Part shown: positions 22,610-32,255 of the stretch, in pieces | How positions within the stretch are numbered: the first letter of the stretch is position 1 | How the letters are laid out: each line of letters opens with the position of its first letter | NCBI GenBank assembly: GCA_964058845.1 | Contig: CAXKVR010000480.1 | Span: 1-61,327 of the forward strand | Reading direction: 5' to 3' | Length of the DNA stretch: 61,327 nucleotides | Source of the DNA: Carex sylvatica | Lineage: Eukaryota; Streptophyta; Magnoliopsida; Poales; Cyperaceae | Made by a program: the position numbers and the translations under genes | Notes under the pieces: model-generated | The model's database searches: none | Told to the model about the DNA's origin: nothing | What the model saw: only the letters and a program-made list of their open reading frames with translations

Positions 22610-24076
22610 TCATTTAACTAATCTAAGGACTTGGGTTGCCTCCCAAGAAGTTCTTGTTTTAGGTCTCGAGCTTGACCACCTACCGCTAAGTTTCGATTGA
22701 AACAGGATCGAGAGATCTTGAACAAATCGTTCGGGACGAGGGTGATCAGCAATGTAAAGCTTGAGACGCTGACCATTAACCTTGAAGGTACCACATGTTT
22801 CATTTTCAATCTCAATTGCACCAAAGTGGTACACCTTCTTCACCACAAATGGGCCGGACCATCGAGACTTTAATTTACCTGGAAAGAGTCTCAACCTAGA
22901 ATTGAACAAAAGAACAAGGTCATCTTCTTTGAAATAGCGAGGCATGATGCGTTTGTCATGAATCAACTTGGTCTTTTCTTTATAGATCCTTGCATTCTCA
23001 TAGGAGTTTAACTGCGTTTCCTTCAACTCGTGTAAGTCAAGGATACGCTTTTCTCCAGCTTCAAGCATGTCCATGTTGATGGCTCACGTTGCCCAGAATG
23101 CTCTGTGTTCAAGCTCCACAAGTAGGTGGCATGGCTTCCCATACATTAGCTGAAAAGGGCTTATCCCTATTGGTGTCTTGAAAGCGGTACGGTATGCCCA
23201 AAGTGCGTCATTTAGCTTCAAAGGCCAATCCTTCCTTGTCTTTGCCACTGTCTTCTCCAAAATAGACTTGATTTCCTTGTTTGAGATTTCAGCTTGACCA
23301 TTTGATTGAGGGTGATAAGAAGTGGTTACCTTGTGGATTACCCCGTGGTGACTCAGGAGATTGTTGAATTGGCGGTTGACGAAATGCTTACCTCCTTCAC
23401 TAATTACAGCTCGTGGCACTCCAAAGTATGAAAAAATGATGTCATTGAACATCCACTTTACTGCATTCGAATCTGCTCTTCAACATGGCACTGCTTCGAC
23501 CCATTTGGAGACGTAATCTATTGCAACCAAGATATACTCGTATCCATAGGATGATGGGAATGGCTCAATGAAATCAATACCCCACACATCAAAGACCTCT
23601 ACTTCAAGAATGGAGTTGAGAGGCATCTCGTGGCGTTTGGTAATGTTCCCAGTTCGTTGACACTTGTCACAAGCTATGACTAAAGCTTTTGCATCCCTGA
23701 AAAGAGTAGGCCAAAAGAAACCAGATTGCAATACCTTGGCAGCTATTTTGGAGAACGAAGTATGGCCTCCATAAGCGGATGAATGGCAATGATCAAGAAT
23801 GGAGCACGTCTCCTCATGCGGCACACAGCGCCTGAGGATGCCATCAATGCCGACTTTGAAAAGAAAGGGTTCATCCCAAAAGTAATACTTTGCATCCGAT
23901 TTGAGCTTCTTCCTTTGCTGGTAGGTGATGGTATCGGGTAGAATCCCAGAAGCTAAGTAGTTGGCAATGTCGGCATACCAAGGATCTGACTGATTTCCCA
24001 CGCAGGTCGCATTGATTCCCACATGGGGTCGCGTTGATTCGCATGCGAGTTGTATGCTGATGGGTGCGAGTCGCAT
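22610..24076 (-). pseudogene. Athila integrase region
   Basis: HHCC zinc-binding part (HCHSSAYGGH ... CDKC), then the catalytic core with the first Asp in VWGIDFIEP, the second catalytic position changed to Glu (VISEGGKHF where the family has Asp), and the Glu in [12 protein letters not shown]. The C-terminal part (EDDLVLLFNSRL, RWSGPFVVKKVY) follows. Stops and gaps near 23480 and 23084 split it into three frames. Not functional. Confidence 0.8.
24002..24074. repeat. GCGASTCGC array between RNase H and integrase
   Basis: Motif copies or variants at 24002, 24024, 24045 and 24066, steps of 22, 21 and 21 bases. The array lies inside the open polyprotein frames and is translated as Asn/Asp-Ala-Thr-Arg-like residues (for example TDATRTH). 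Confidence 0.7.
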
Positions 24077-25965
24077 CAGTGAGGTTCAGTACAGAAACTG
24101 AGAGGAGCTGTTCGTCAGGGAACGAGTCATTGATTGGCAAGTTGGCAAAGCCCTCACCCTCCAAGCGAAGTCTGGATAGATGGTTAGCCACAGTGTTTTT
24201 GACTCCTTTCTTGTCCCTAATTTCAAGATCAAATTCCTGCAAGAGAAGAATCCATCTAATTAAATGAGATTTAGCGTCCTGTTTGTGCAACAAATACCTA
24301 AGTGCGGTATGGTCTGTATAGACAATTATCTTGGAGCCCACCAAGTATGATCTAAACTTGTCAAGAGCGAACACAACAGCGAGAAGTTCCTTCTCGGTAG
24401 TTATGTAGTTCATCTGAGCAGGATCTAGCACCTTGCTAGCATAGTAAATGGCACAAGGCTTCTTATTCTTTCGTTGTCCAAGAACTGCTCCTATAGCATA
24501 GTCACTGGCATCCCACATGATCTCAAAAGGAAGAGACCAGTCAGGTGCTTGCAAAATGGGTGCTGAAATGAGGACTTCCTTTAAGCTACAAAAAGACTTG
24601 ACACAATCATCAGTGAAAATAAATTCAGAATCCTTAATGAGTAGATTGGTCAGTGGTTTTGCAATTTTGAAAAAATCCTTAATGAAGCGATGGTAGAATC
24701 ATGCGTGACCTAAAAAACTTCGAATCCCTTTAACATTTGTTAGGATTGCAAGTTTCTCAATCACTTCAATTTTCGCCTTATCAACCTCGATACCTTTGGA
24801 GGTCACAACATGTCTCAGGACTACACCTGTTTGGACCATGAAGTGACATTTCTCCCAATTCAAAATCAAATGAATTTCTTCGCATCTCTGTAAAATTTTG
24901 CAAAGGTTAGTCAAACAAGAGTCAAAATATGAACCATAGACAGAAAAATCATCCATGAAAATCTCAACCTCATGCTCAATAAAGTCAGAAAAGATGGCCA
25001 TTATGGCTCTCTGAAAGGTTGTCGGTGCATTACAAAGACCAAAAGGCATCCTACGATATGCATATGTACCATATGGACAAGTAAAAGTGGAATTTTCTTG
25101 GTCTTGTGGGTGAATAGAGATTTAAAAGAAACCATAATAACCATCCAGATAACAAAAGTAGGAATGGTTAGCAAGCCTTTATAAGAGTTGGTCGACAAAT
25201 GGTAGAGTAAAGTGATCCTTGCGTGTGGCTGCATTGATTTTCCTGTAATCAATACACATTCGATAACCATTCACCACACGTGTTTGGATTAGCTTATTCT
25301 TCTCATTGGTTACCACTGTTGTACCCCTTTTTTTTGGGCACCACATGGATGAGGCTCACCCATTGACTGTTAGAAATTGAGTAGATAATACCTGCATCAA
25401 GAAGCTTGAAAATCTCTTTCTTGACTACCTCTCTTAGATTTGGATTGAGCCGTCGCTGGTGTTCAACAGATGGTTTGTGATCATCTTCTAGGAAGATTAT
25501 GTGCGAGCAGATAGACGGGCTGATTCCCCTCAGGTCACTGATTGAATACCCGATTGTGCCTTGGTGAATTTTCAGCTTCTCAAGAAGTTTGGCGGTTTGA
25601 TCGGGATTTAAATCTGCACTTACAATAATGAGAAAAGAGTGGTCTGGACCAAGGAATTCATACCTGAGGTTGGTTGGTAGAGGCTTGAGCTTAGGAATCA
25701 ACCCCTCTGTCTGAGCCTCGATGCAGGTCGCATCAGAAGCACTCGACTCGCGTGCTGAACCTGCGTTGGTTTTACCTGACTCGCTTCCTTTGGTCTCTAT
25801 GTCTTCAGGCTTTGGAATGCGACTTGCGTGCTGAACCTGCGTTGGTTTTATCCAACTCGCTTCCTCTTGTCTCCAGGTCTTCAGGCTTTGGAATGCAACT
25901 CGTGTAAGGTCCATACGGGTCGCATTCAGGTTTTCCCAGGTCAGCAGTTTCCACATCTGCACCAT
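24077..25965 (-). pseudogene. Athila reverse transcriptase and RNase H region
   Basis: RT N-terminal block (RRLNPNLREVVKKEI, SLIHVVPKKKG), middle block (PFGLCNAPTTFQRAIM) and catalytic EIFMDDFSVYG. RNase H follows ([27 protein letters not shown] segment, [12 protein letters not shown]). Frameshifts near 25303 and 25001 and a stop near 24699 break it. Motif-bearing segments with DATR-like residues lie at its N-terminus (25723-25923). Confidence 0.85.
25723..25923. repeat. Dispersed GCGASTCGC motif pairs in the pol N-terminal segment
   Basis: Pairs at 25723/25743 and 25895/25915 (20-base steps) and a single at 25819, set in two diverged copies of a coding segment of roughly 90 bp (KPEDIETKGSE / KPEDLETRGSE). 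They are translated in frame. Confidence 0.65.
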
Positions 25966-26081
25966 GCACTGATTCTAAGTGGTTTGTTTCATGCTGCATC
26001 TCATACAAAAAAATTAGCATGTTCATCCCTATTCTTGTTGATTTGCTTAAGCAAGTAGCCTTCCGCCAAATTTGTTAAACA

Positions 26082-26759
26082 TTATTCGATCGCATCTATT
26101 CGGAAACAAGATTTGGCTGGGGAAGGACACTTCATGGCACGATCAAGTTGAAATCGCACCTTCTCCCCTCCAAAATTCAAGGTCAGTGTTCCTTGAAACA
26201 CATCAATAATTGCACTTGCAGTTCTAAGAAAAGGATATCCCAGGATGATGGAAACCTCTTTATCATCTTCTATTTCCATCACTACAAAATCAACAGGTAT
26301 GTATGATGGTGGTTTCTCAGTCTCATTTCTTTTTTGATTCTTAGACTCATAACACGCGGGTCGCATGTCAGGGATGCTAGTCGCGTTCACAAGCTCCACA
26401 ATTAGGGACGCAGGTCGAGTTGTTTCCATGCAGCCCAGATTCACCTTTTCAGAGTTCGACGCGGGTCGCGTGTCAGGGATGCGAGTCGCATCGATTGGGG
26501 TCTGATCTGTTGGGTTGGCTGGTTCTTTGTATTGCGTCCCACTTCGCAGAGTAATTGCCTTTGCTTCTCCCTTGGGGTTGGGTTCTGGTTTAGCAGGTAG
26601 CTTTCCATGTTGAGGTTGGCTCGAGGTGACTATGTGACTCAATTGCTCCATCAACTTATTCTGAGCAACTAATTGAGCAGACATAGATTGCATTTGGTCC
26701 CACATGATTTGATTCATTTTACCTTGCTCATAAGTGAAGTTATCTGCATAGGGAGGCAC
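26082..26759 (-). pseudogene. Athila protease-region remnant
   Basis: Begins with the gag-proximal linker (MNQIMWDQMQSMSAQLVAQN) and contains the late protease segment (VDFVVMEIEDDKEVSIILGY). The active-site Asp-x-Gly block expected between them is missing and its place is taken by motif-rich sequence (palindromes at 26356/26376 and 26461/26481). It continues in frame from gag across the TAG at 26820-26822. Confidence 0.65.
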
Positions 26760-26819
26760 ATATGGTTTGGAAGAACTAGCTTGAGTTGCTCGGTTGTTAT
26801 GATTTGGAAATGAAGCATT

Positions 26820-28103
26820 CTAGTAGAAATTCCTGTTGTTGTTGTTACTGCTAGAAGGGTTGGTGAAAGAGGGTCTGGGAATATTGTTGAATGGTGCTGG
26901 GTTATTATGATTCCACCTCCAGTTTTGTTGCTCTACCGGGTCCTTGGAGTAGGATTGATTGAAAGGAGATTTAGGAAATAATGATGGTTCATTGTTGAGG
27001 GAGTTTACTTGCCCAGTCTCCTCATCAGCTGGTACACTTGGGCATTGCTCATAAGAGTGTCTTTCATCTCCACACATGACACATGCTTGCGGCTGCTGCT
27101 CGACTGCCTTCACACTCAACTTATCCATTACCCTCTGCATAGCATCCATCTTGGCGATTAGAGCAGTTATGTGATCAACCTCGTATTTGCCGCCACCTCC
27201 AGGTCGGGTGTTGTCGCGGCCAGACCACTGTTGGTTCTGTGCCATGTTATCAATTAGAATCATGGCCTCAAGAGGTTCCCTTGACATCAGTGCTCCACCT
27301 ACAACTGCATCAACAGTAGTACGAGTGCTCTCAGTTAAGGTATCATAAAAAGTTTGAATCAACAACCAATCTGGGATACCATGGTGAGGACAAGAGTACT
27401 GCAATTCCCTAAACTTTTCCCATGACTCATTGAGAGGTTCATCAGATCTTTGCCTAAAACTGGTCAGTTGATTTCTTACCTTTGCAGTCCTTTTGTGAGG
27501 GAAAAACCTTGTCAGAAACAATGTAGACAATTCTCTCCAGTTGGTAATGGAGTTCCTTGGTAATGACCCTAACTATTTCTTGACTTTGTCCCTAAGAGTA
27601 AAAGAAAATAAGGCAAGTTTGGTGTAATCAGCTGTTGCCCCATTGGTCTTAATGGTTGTAATGCATTCAAGAAAAGTTTGGAGATGAGCATGCGGGTCCT
27701 CATGATCCAAGCTATTGAATGTGTTCTGCTGAACCATGTTCACAACTCCCGGATTGAAGTTTGGTTGCTGGCCAGGAACTCTTGGTAGCCTGATTGCACC
27801 TCTAACATCTCCAGCCCTTGGCACATTAAACTCGGGTAAAGTCCTTGGCATGAAGACATCCATGCCATCATCAGACTGGTCAGTCAAGTCTTCCTTATCT
27901 CTTTCCTCTGCTTCCCTGTCTTCCCTGCTCGGATGTTCTGACATTGTCTCCTTAACGCAGGTCGCATCCAGGTTGGTGCAAGTCGCTTCGACTGGGACAC
28001 TAGTCGCGTCTAGAGATAACTGTGCAGGATCAATGTCGTTTGGAGGAGTTTCGTCAAAAACAGGTCCTTTGCTCCTCAGATGGTAGTTACTTTTGATCCT
28101 CAA
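26820..28103 (-). pseudogene. Athila gag
   Basis: Starts MRIKSNYHLRSKGPVFDE, then the Athila-type block FNVPRAGDVRGAIRLP, GVVNMVQQNTFNSL and DPHAHLQTFLE. Next come TRFFPHKRTAKVRNQL and a zinc-knuckle-like CVMCGDERHSYEQC. One in-frame TAG at 27573-27575 interrupts it. Palindromes at 27957, 27978 and 27999 (21-base steps) are translated in the N-terminal part. Confidence 0.85.
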
Positions 28104-28228
28104 TTGATAGTTGTCTGTGGAAGGTGGTAAGAAAGCCAGATTTTGGAATGAGAATAATAAAAGAAATGATACAAATTAAAATTTAGATTAACTTGGATAA
28201 GCTAAAATCCAAAAAAAATGATTGTCGC

Positions 28229-28250
28229 TCCCCGACAACGGCTCCAAAAA
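28229..28250 (-). other. Athila primer-binding site
   Basis: On the minus strand, just after the 5' LTR, the sequence TTTTTGGAGCCGTTGTCGGG is a two-mismatch version of the Athila primer site (TGGCGCCGTTGCCGGGG type). Confidence 0.8.
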
Positions 28251-28582
28251 CTTGTTATGCGCAAAGCGTATACACAAAGTTTTAGTACAGCGAGCTGTAC
28301 TTTGTTTAAAACCTTGATTTAGCTCCCGAATTAGATTGCAAGTGTACAACCCTTATCGAATGGTATAATCAGGTATCGATCCACAGGGAACGGTTCAATT
28401 CTGGACTCTTGCTTAGCTCAGTTAGGTACTAGAAGTAAGGAAATGTTGATTTGGTTTGTTTATATTTCCTAAATTTGATAACAGTAAATGAAAACAATTA
28501 AAAGTTTGGTTTTACTTGATTATAAAATGAAGTTTCCATGGTTTCAAACTTCGTCCTTCAACTCTGCCTCTCTGGTCCTTCT

Positions 28583-28633
28583 GCGACTCGCATACCTTCG
28601 TATGCGACCCGCGTGCTCTCGCAAGCGAGTTGC
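28583..28633. repeat. GCGASTCGC array in LTR-B
   Basis: Three copies or variants at 28583, 28604 and 28625, steps of exactly 21 bases. Confidence 0.75.
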
Positions 28634-29251
28634 GTGGTCCTCGAGTGGATGCAGCATGTGTCTATTATTTAGTTGTTTACTTGTGTAAGGATCCATTGAC
28701 CGTACCTAAAGTTCCTAAACCTCAACTCTCTTTATCTGACTTAATGAACTTGGTAAGGAAATACAACTTCACCTTCTTAAATCTCCTACCTCTGGTATTC
28801 AATCCTAAGTTATTTGTCTGGTTTACTAAAGGTATCCACTATTTCTCAATCGATAGAAATTTCACCTCTCAGCTACTATTGATCTCACCTCTCAGATTAA
28901 AGATCTACCTCAAATACTTGATCTAATTGTAAGAAACATTAAGCCCAAAATACTAAAAGAGATGCTATAGACATTCAACAGTAGACAACAAGATTCATTC
29001 AAACAATTTCAATCAAGCAATATAAATCATACTCAGGCAAATAAACACAAATATAAACTCAGATCCAAACATCATGCATTACAAAACAGAGTTTCAGACT
29101 ACATCTTAACCCTAGAAACTAAGCGATCTACTCAATCATGATCAAGAAAGAAAGAAAGCAAATAAAGAAAGAACAAATCATAATAAAACCCGAAGAAGAA
29201 GGAAAGAAGATCTGTGAAGCTCTCCAATCTTCATACCTCTCGTTAAATGTC

Positions 29252-29401
29252 TTTTTTTTTAGTAAATGTTGGAGGTCAAGCCACCAAACTATTTAATACC
29301 TTTGTTATTACAACAAAGAATTTCTCCCATTCGGGTTTCGAACCCATGACCTCTCACATAGAGACCATGTGCCTTTGCCACTAGACTAAAGGCTAGTTCT
29401 T
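29252..29401 (-). mobile_element. tRNA-derived SINE in LTR-B
   Basis: Same element, same site and same 17-bp duplication (29235-29251 and 29402-29418) as in LTR-A. The SINE therefore entered the LTR before this Athila copy was made. Confidence 0.88.
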
Positions 29402-29611
29402 ACCTCTCGTTAAATGTCAATTTAACAGTTAGAGAAAGTCAATTTTCTCTAGATCTCTTGGAAATCTTTACGCCGTGGCATCTAAGTGTTAACTTTAAAC
29501 TAAACAAGGATTAGTTCTAGATTTTGCTAGAGATTCACTAATTGATACTTAGTATAAAGCTAGTACCCCCTTATTAGCCTTTAAATTAATTTCTCAATTA
29601 ATTTGTCAACA

Positions 29612-30081
29612 CAACTAAGTTAACTTAGAATTTACATAAAAGAGAGATGACATAATTTTTTGTCTCTTTTGGATAATTTCAGCCACAAAGAAGATGAGTA
29701 TGAGTGTGTATTGCATGTAGGAATCACATGTGAAGTGCTATATTTTATAGAGAAAAAGCAAGAAGAAATTTGGTGGGAAGAATACCAATGTTTCCCTCCT
29801 CTTAATTTTCACATGCAATCCCATGTCATCTTTGTGTGGCCAATCACACCATAACCAATAGTGTATCTCTCAATTGTATATTCAAATTCTAAATTAATTA
29901 GTATTTATATTACATTATTATGTGACACAAATATTATGTTATGTAATACACATCACACTTCACCAAATAATATTCTTCACATATTTAATTTATACTAATA
30001 GTGAGCTCAAGAACACTCTTAAGTCTACTCGTAAATTTCAACTCCATTAACAAGTGAATAGCACCATGTGCCAATCCAATA
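29612..30081. other. Displaced genomic flank of the MITE
   Basis: AT-rich, without a convincing gene. By the inversion argument this stretch originally lay to the right of the MITE, in the opposite orientation. Its last 7 bases (TCCAATA, 30075-30081) are the inverted copy of the MITE target duplication at 12773-12779. Confidence 0.55.
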
Positions 30082-30229
30082 TCAGTGTTTGTAAATAATG
30101 GTATATGCTCGTCAGAGGACGAATACTGCCAAGCTATCATATAAATTTATTTTAACTTAGCTATCTTGTTAATTAATAAAGTCTGACTAAATTGTCATTT
30201 GAAAAAAGTTCGGATAAATAAGTTAAAAT
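30082..30229. mobile_element. MITE, right half (inverted relative to the left half)
   Basis: Starts TCAGTGTTTGTAAATAATGG, like the left end of the intact copy at 59733, and shares the block TTATTTTAACTTAG with it. It runs into the LTR at 30230. The last 5 bases (AAAAT) read inverted as ATTTT, matching 4 of 5 of the bases before the other LTR (ATATT, 13043-13047). Confidence 0.7.
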
Positions 30230-31327
30230 TGTTGGCTTTTGGAGCCCTTGACTTACTCGTTTGACTGGATTTGCAAAACACACATAATTGTATTTTACAG
30301 TTTTCCTTCTTGAGACATATGCAGGTTCATGATAACTGGAGATACAATAAATACACATCGATGATGAATTGATGAACTGCAATATAACATCAAGGATGTG
30401 GTCATGAAGCACAATAGTATGGATAGCAAAAGCATAACTCAAGATTAAGGACAATTAATTTGTAAAATTGGTAAAATAAGCTTGAGACTGAACTAAGTGA
30501 GGCCTACCGTTGCAACGGTCTATGAACCGTTGCAACGGAATAAATCAGGTCGCAGAAATGACTGCACTGCATTAAATCAATTTAAGCGGTTCCAACCAAA
30601 AAATAAGTCAGAGAACTTTTGTTATGGAGACCGTTGCATATCCAAACATGTTCGAACTACCCTACTTTTGTAACAGTCCATGAACCGTTGCAACGGTCAG
30701 GATCACTTACTTTCTTTTTGGCAGCTCTCTATAAATAAAAGCTATTCGAATGTTTGGATTGACACTCTAGCCGCATTCAACTTCAATATTTCGTGTTTAC
30801 AGATCTAGAGAAAGCCATTGTTGCTTGTGTGCTTAAATTTCAATACTCACAATCAATCTCAAGCTTATTCAATCAATTACTCAACTCCTAGAATGATCTT
30901 GCGTGATCAACCCATTTACTACTTTGAGCTGTAGTGCTCACCCCGGCAATCCTTGAGTCTTCGCGAATCGAATTGACTAACCTGAGCTTTAGTTCTCCTT
31001 GTTCGGGTCGTGTAACTTCCCAGAAGATTGTAAGGGCTCACCGGTTCTACTTTATAATTCTTTCTCATTGGGTAAGGAAAGGCGCGCCATCTCGAAGGTC
31101 GCGGGCCCCAAAAATGTAGGCATTAGTGCCGAACTTCGTAAAAAACTCTCGTGTCAAGTGTCTCTAAACTCTACTATTTACTTTATTTATTTTGTACTTT
31201 TAGTTTAGGACAAAGTTATTCTAAGTTTTCGCCAATAATAACTTTATGACACACTCGAACTTTATAACTTAGATTAAAATTTAAAAATGCCCTATTCACC
31301 CCTCTCTAGGTGCCTTTGGGACCAACA
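30230..31327 (+). mobile_element. 5' LTR of the SIRE/Maximus-like Copia element (LTR2)
   Basis: 1,098 bp, TGTTGG...CCAACA, directly followed by a tRNA-Met primer site. Highly similar to LTR1 but in inverted orientation. Carries the paired palindromes at 30506/30526 and 30684 (with a decayed partner 20 bases before). Confidence 0.88.
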
Positions 31328-31329
31328 AG

Positions 31330-31340
31330 TGGTATCAGAG
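31330..31340 (+). other. Primer-binding site (initiator tRNA-Met)
   Basis: TGGTATCAGAG two bases after the LTR, the standard Copia primer site. Confidence 0.85.
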
Positions 31341-31394
31341 GAGAAAATTCAAATTAAGATACACTTAATTTGAATATTTTATTAGATCATAAAT

Positions 31395-31943
31395 ATGGCA
31401 CATCGTATACCAAAATTTGTTAAAGAACCTCCCATGTTAACACCATCTACCAAAAACTTTAGTTATTGAAAAAGAGTTATGACCAACTACATGAAATTGA
31501 TTGAAGTATGGGAAGCTGTAGAAAATAATTTTACACCGGCCTATATCAAAGACACCAATATACTGACCACCGAATCTAAAATTTTCAGAAAGGTAGATGA
31601 CCTTGACATGAATGCCATTATGGGTACAGTACATGAATCAATATGGATTGTGTTTTCAAACGCTAAAAATCCAAAAGAGATGTGGGATCCTCTTATTACC
31701 AAATATGAGGGTAATGACCAAATCAAACGGACCAAACTAGCTGGTTTAGAAACAAAGTTTGAAACCTTTTGTGTAGAAAGTGGTGAGACTGTAGATACTT
31801 ATAACAGACTTTTACAAATACAAAATGAATTTATTGAACTTGGACAACCACTATGTAATAATAAAATTATAGAAAAGCTTTTACGTGTCATGCTTAGAAA
31901 ACCTAGATGGGAGTCAATGGTGAGTGCACTAGAGGTACTGTAA
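31395..31943 (+). pseudogene. Copia gag N-terminal part
   Basis: Frame from MAHRIPKFVKEPPM, broken by TGA at 31467-31469, continuing MTNYMKLIEVWEAVENNF with the UBN2-type gag core (SNAKNPKEMWDPLITKYEG, KLAGLETKFETF). It ends abruptly after VSALEVL, where unrelated sequence begins. This is the partner half of the gag remnant at 17666-18091. Confidence 0.8.
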
Positions 31944-32255
31944 AAAATACAAGTCGGTTATGGGAAAACATTCGATAAGAAAAAGAGAGAGAAATGGCCA
32001 ACGACTTGGTCAGAAATTCGATAAGATATTTAGGGCAAATTTTATGTACATAAACCTCCCAAAAGTTTCAAAATTATGTACATAATCAACTTTTGCTGCT
32101 GGTTTCAATACTTCAAAAATACAAGTCGATTATGGGAAAACATTCAATAAGAAAAAGAGAGAGAAATGGCCAACGACTTGATCAGAAATTCGATAAGATA
32201 TTTAGGGCAAGTTTTATGTACATAAACCTTCCAAAAATTTCAAAATTATGTATTT
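31944..32255. repeat. Tandem duplication, 172-bp unit
   Basis: The block around AATACAAGTCGGTTATGGG (31946) recurs 172 bases later, with about 95% identity over some 130 bases (ATGGCCAACGACTTG, GATATTTAGGGCAA). It begins where the Copia gag stops, so it sits on a rearrangement breakpoint. Confidence 0.75.

Larger units (their letters stand above)
18096..29611 (-). mobile_element. Athila-type Ty3/Gypsy retrotransposon, degenerate
   Basis: Two direct LTRs (18096-20805 and 28253-29611) flank a minus-strand internal region in Athila order: primer site, gag, protease remnant, RT, RNase H, integrase, then an extra 3' ORF. Ends are TG...CA by the intact LTR. No matching 5-bp target duplication is found (AGTTT on the left, CAACT on the right), consistent with later rearrangement at the left border. 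Every coding block has stops or shifts. It is decorated with GCGASTCGC palindromes throughout. Confidence 0.9.
28253..29611 (-). mobile_element. Athila 5' LTR (LTR-B)
   Basis: 1,359 bp. On the minus strand it starts TGTTGACAAATT and ends GCATAACA. It matches LTR-A except that it lacks the plastid insert and the segment of about 720 bp at 19746-20466. Confidence 0.85.

Noticed and set aside
18096..28640. CRISPR-like array suggested by regularly spaced short palindromes
   Set aside because: Plant nuclear DNA. Motifs are 9 bp and degenerate, spacers of 11-12 bp are themselves similar, and no cas genes occur. It is a retroelement-specific repeat.
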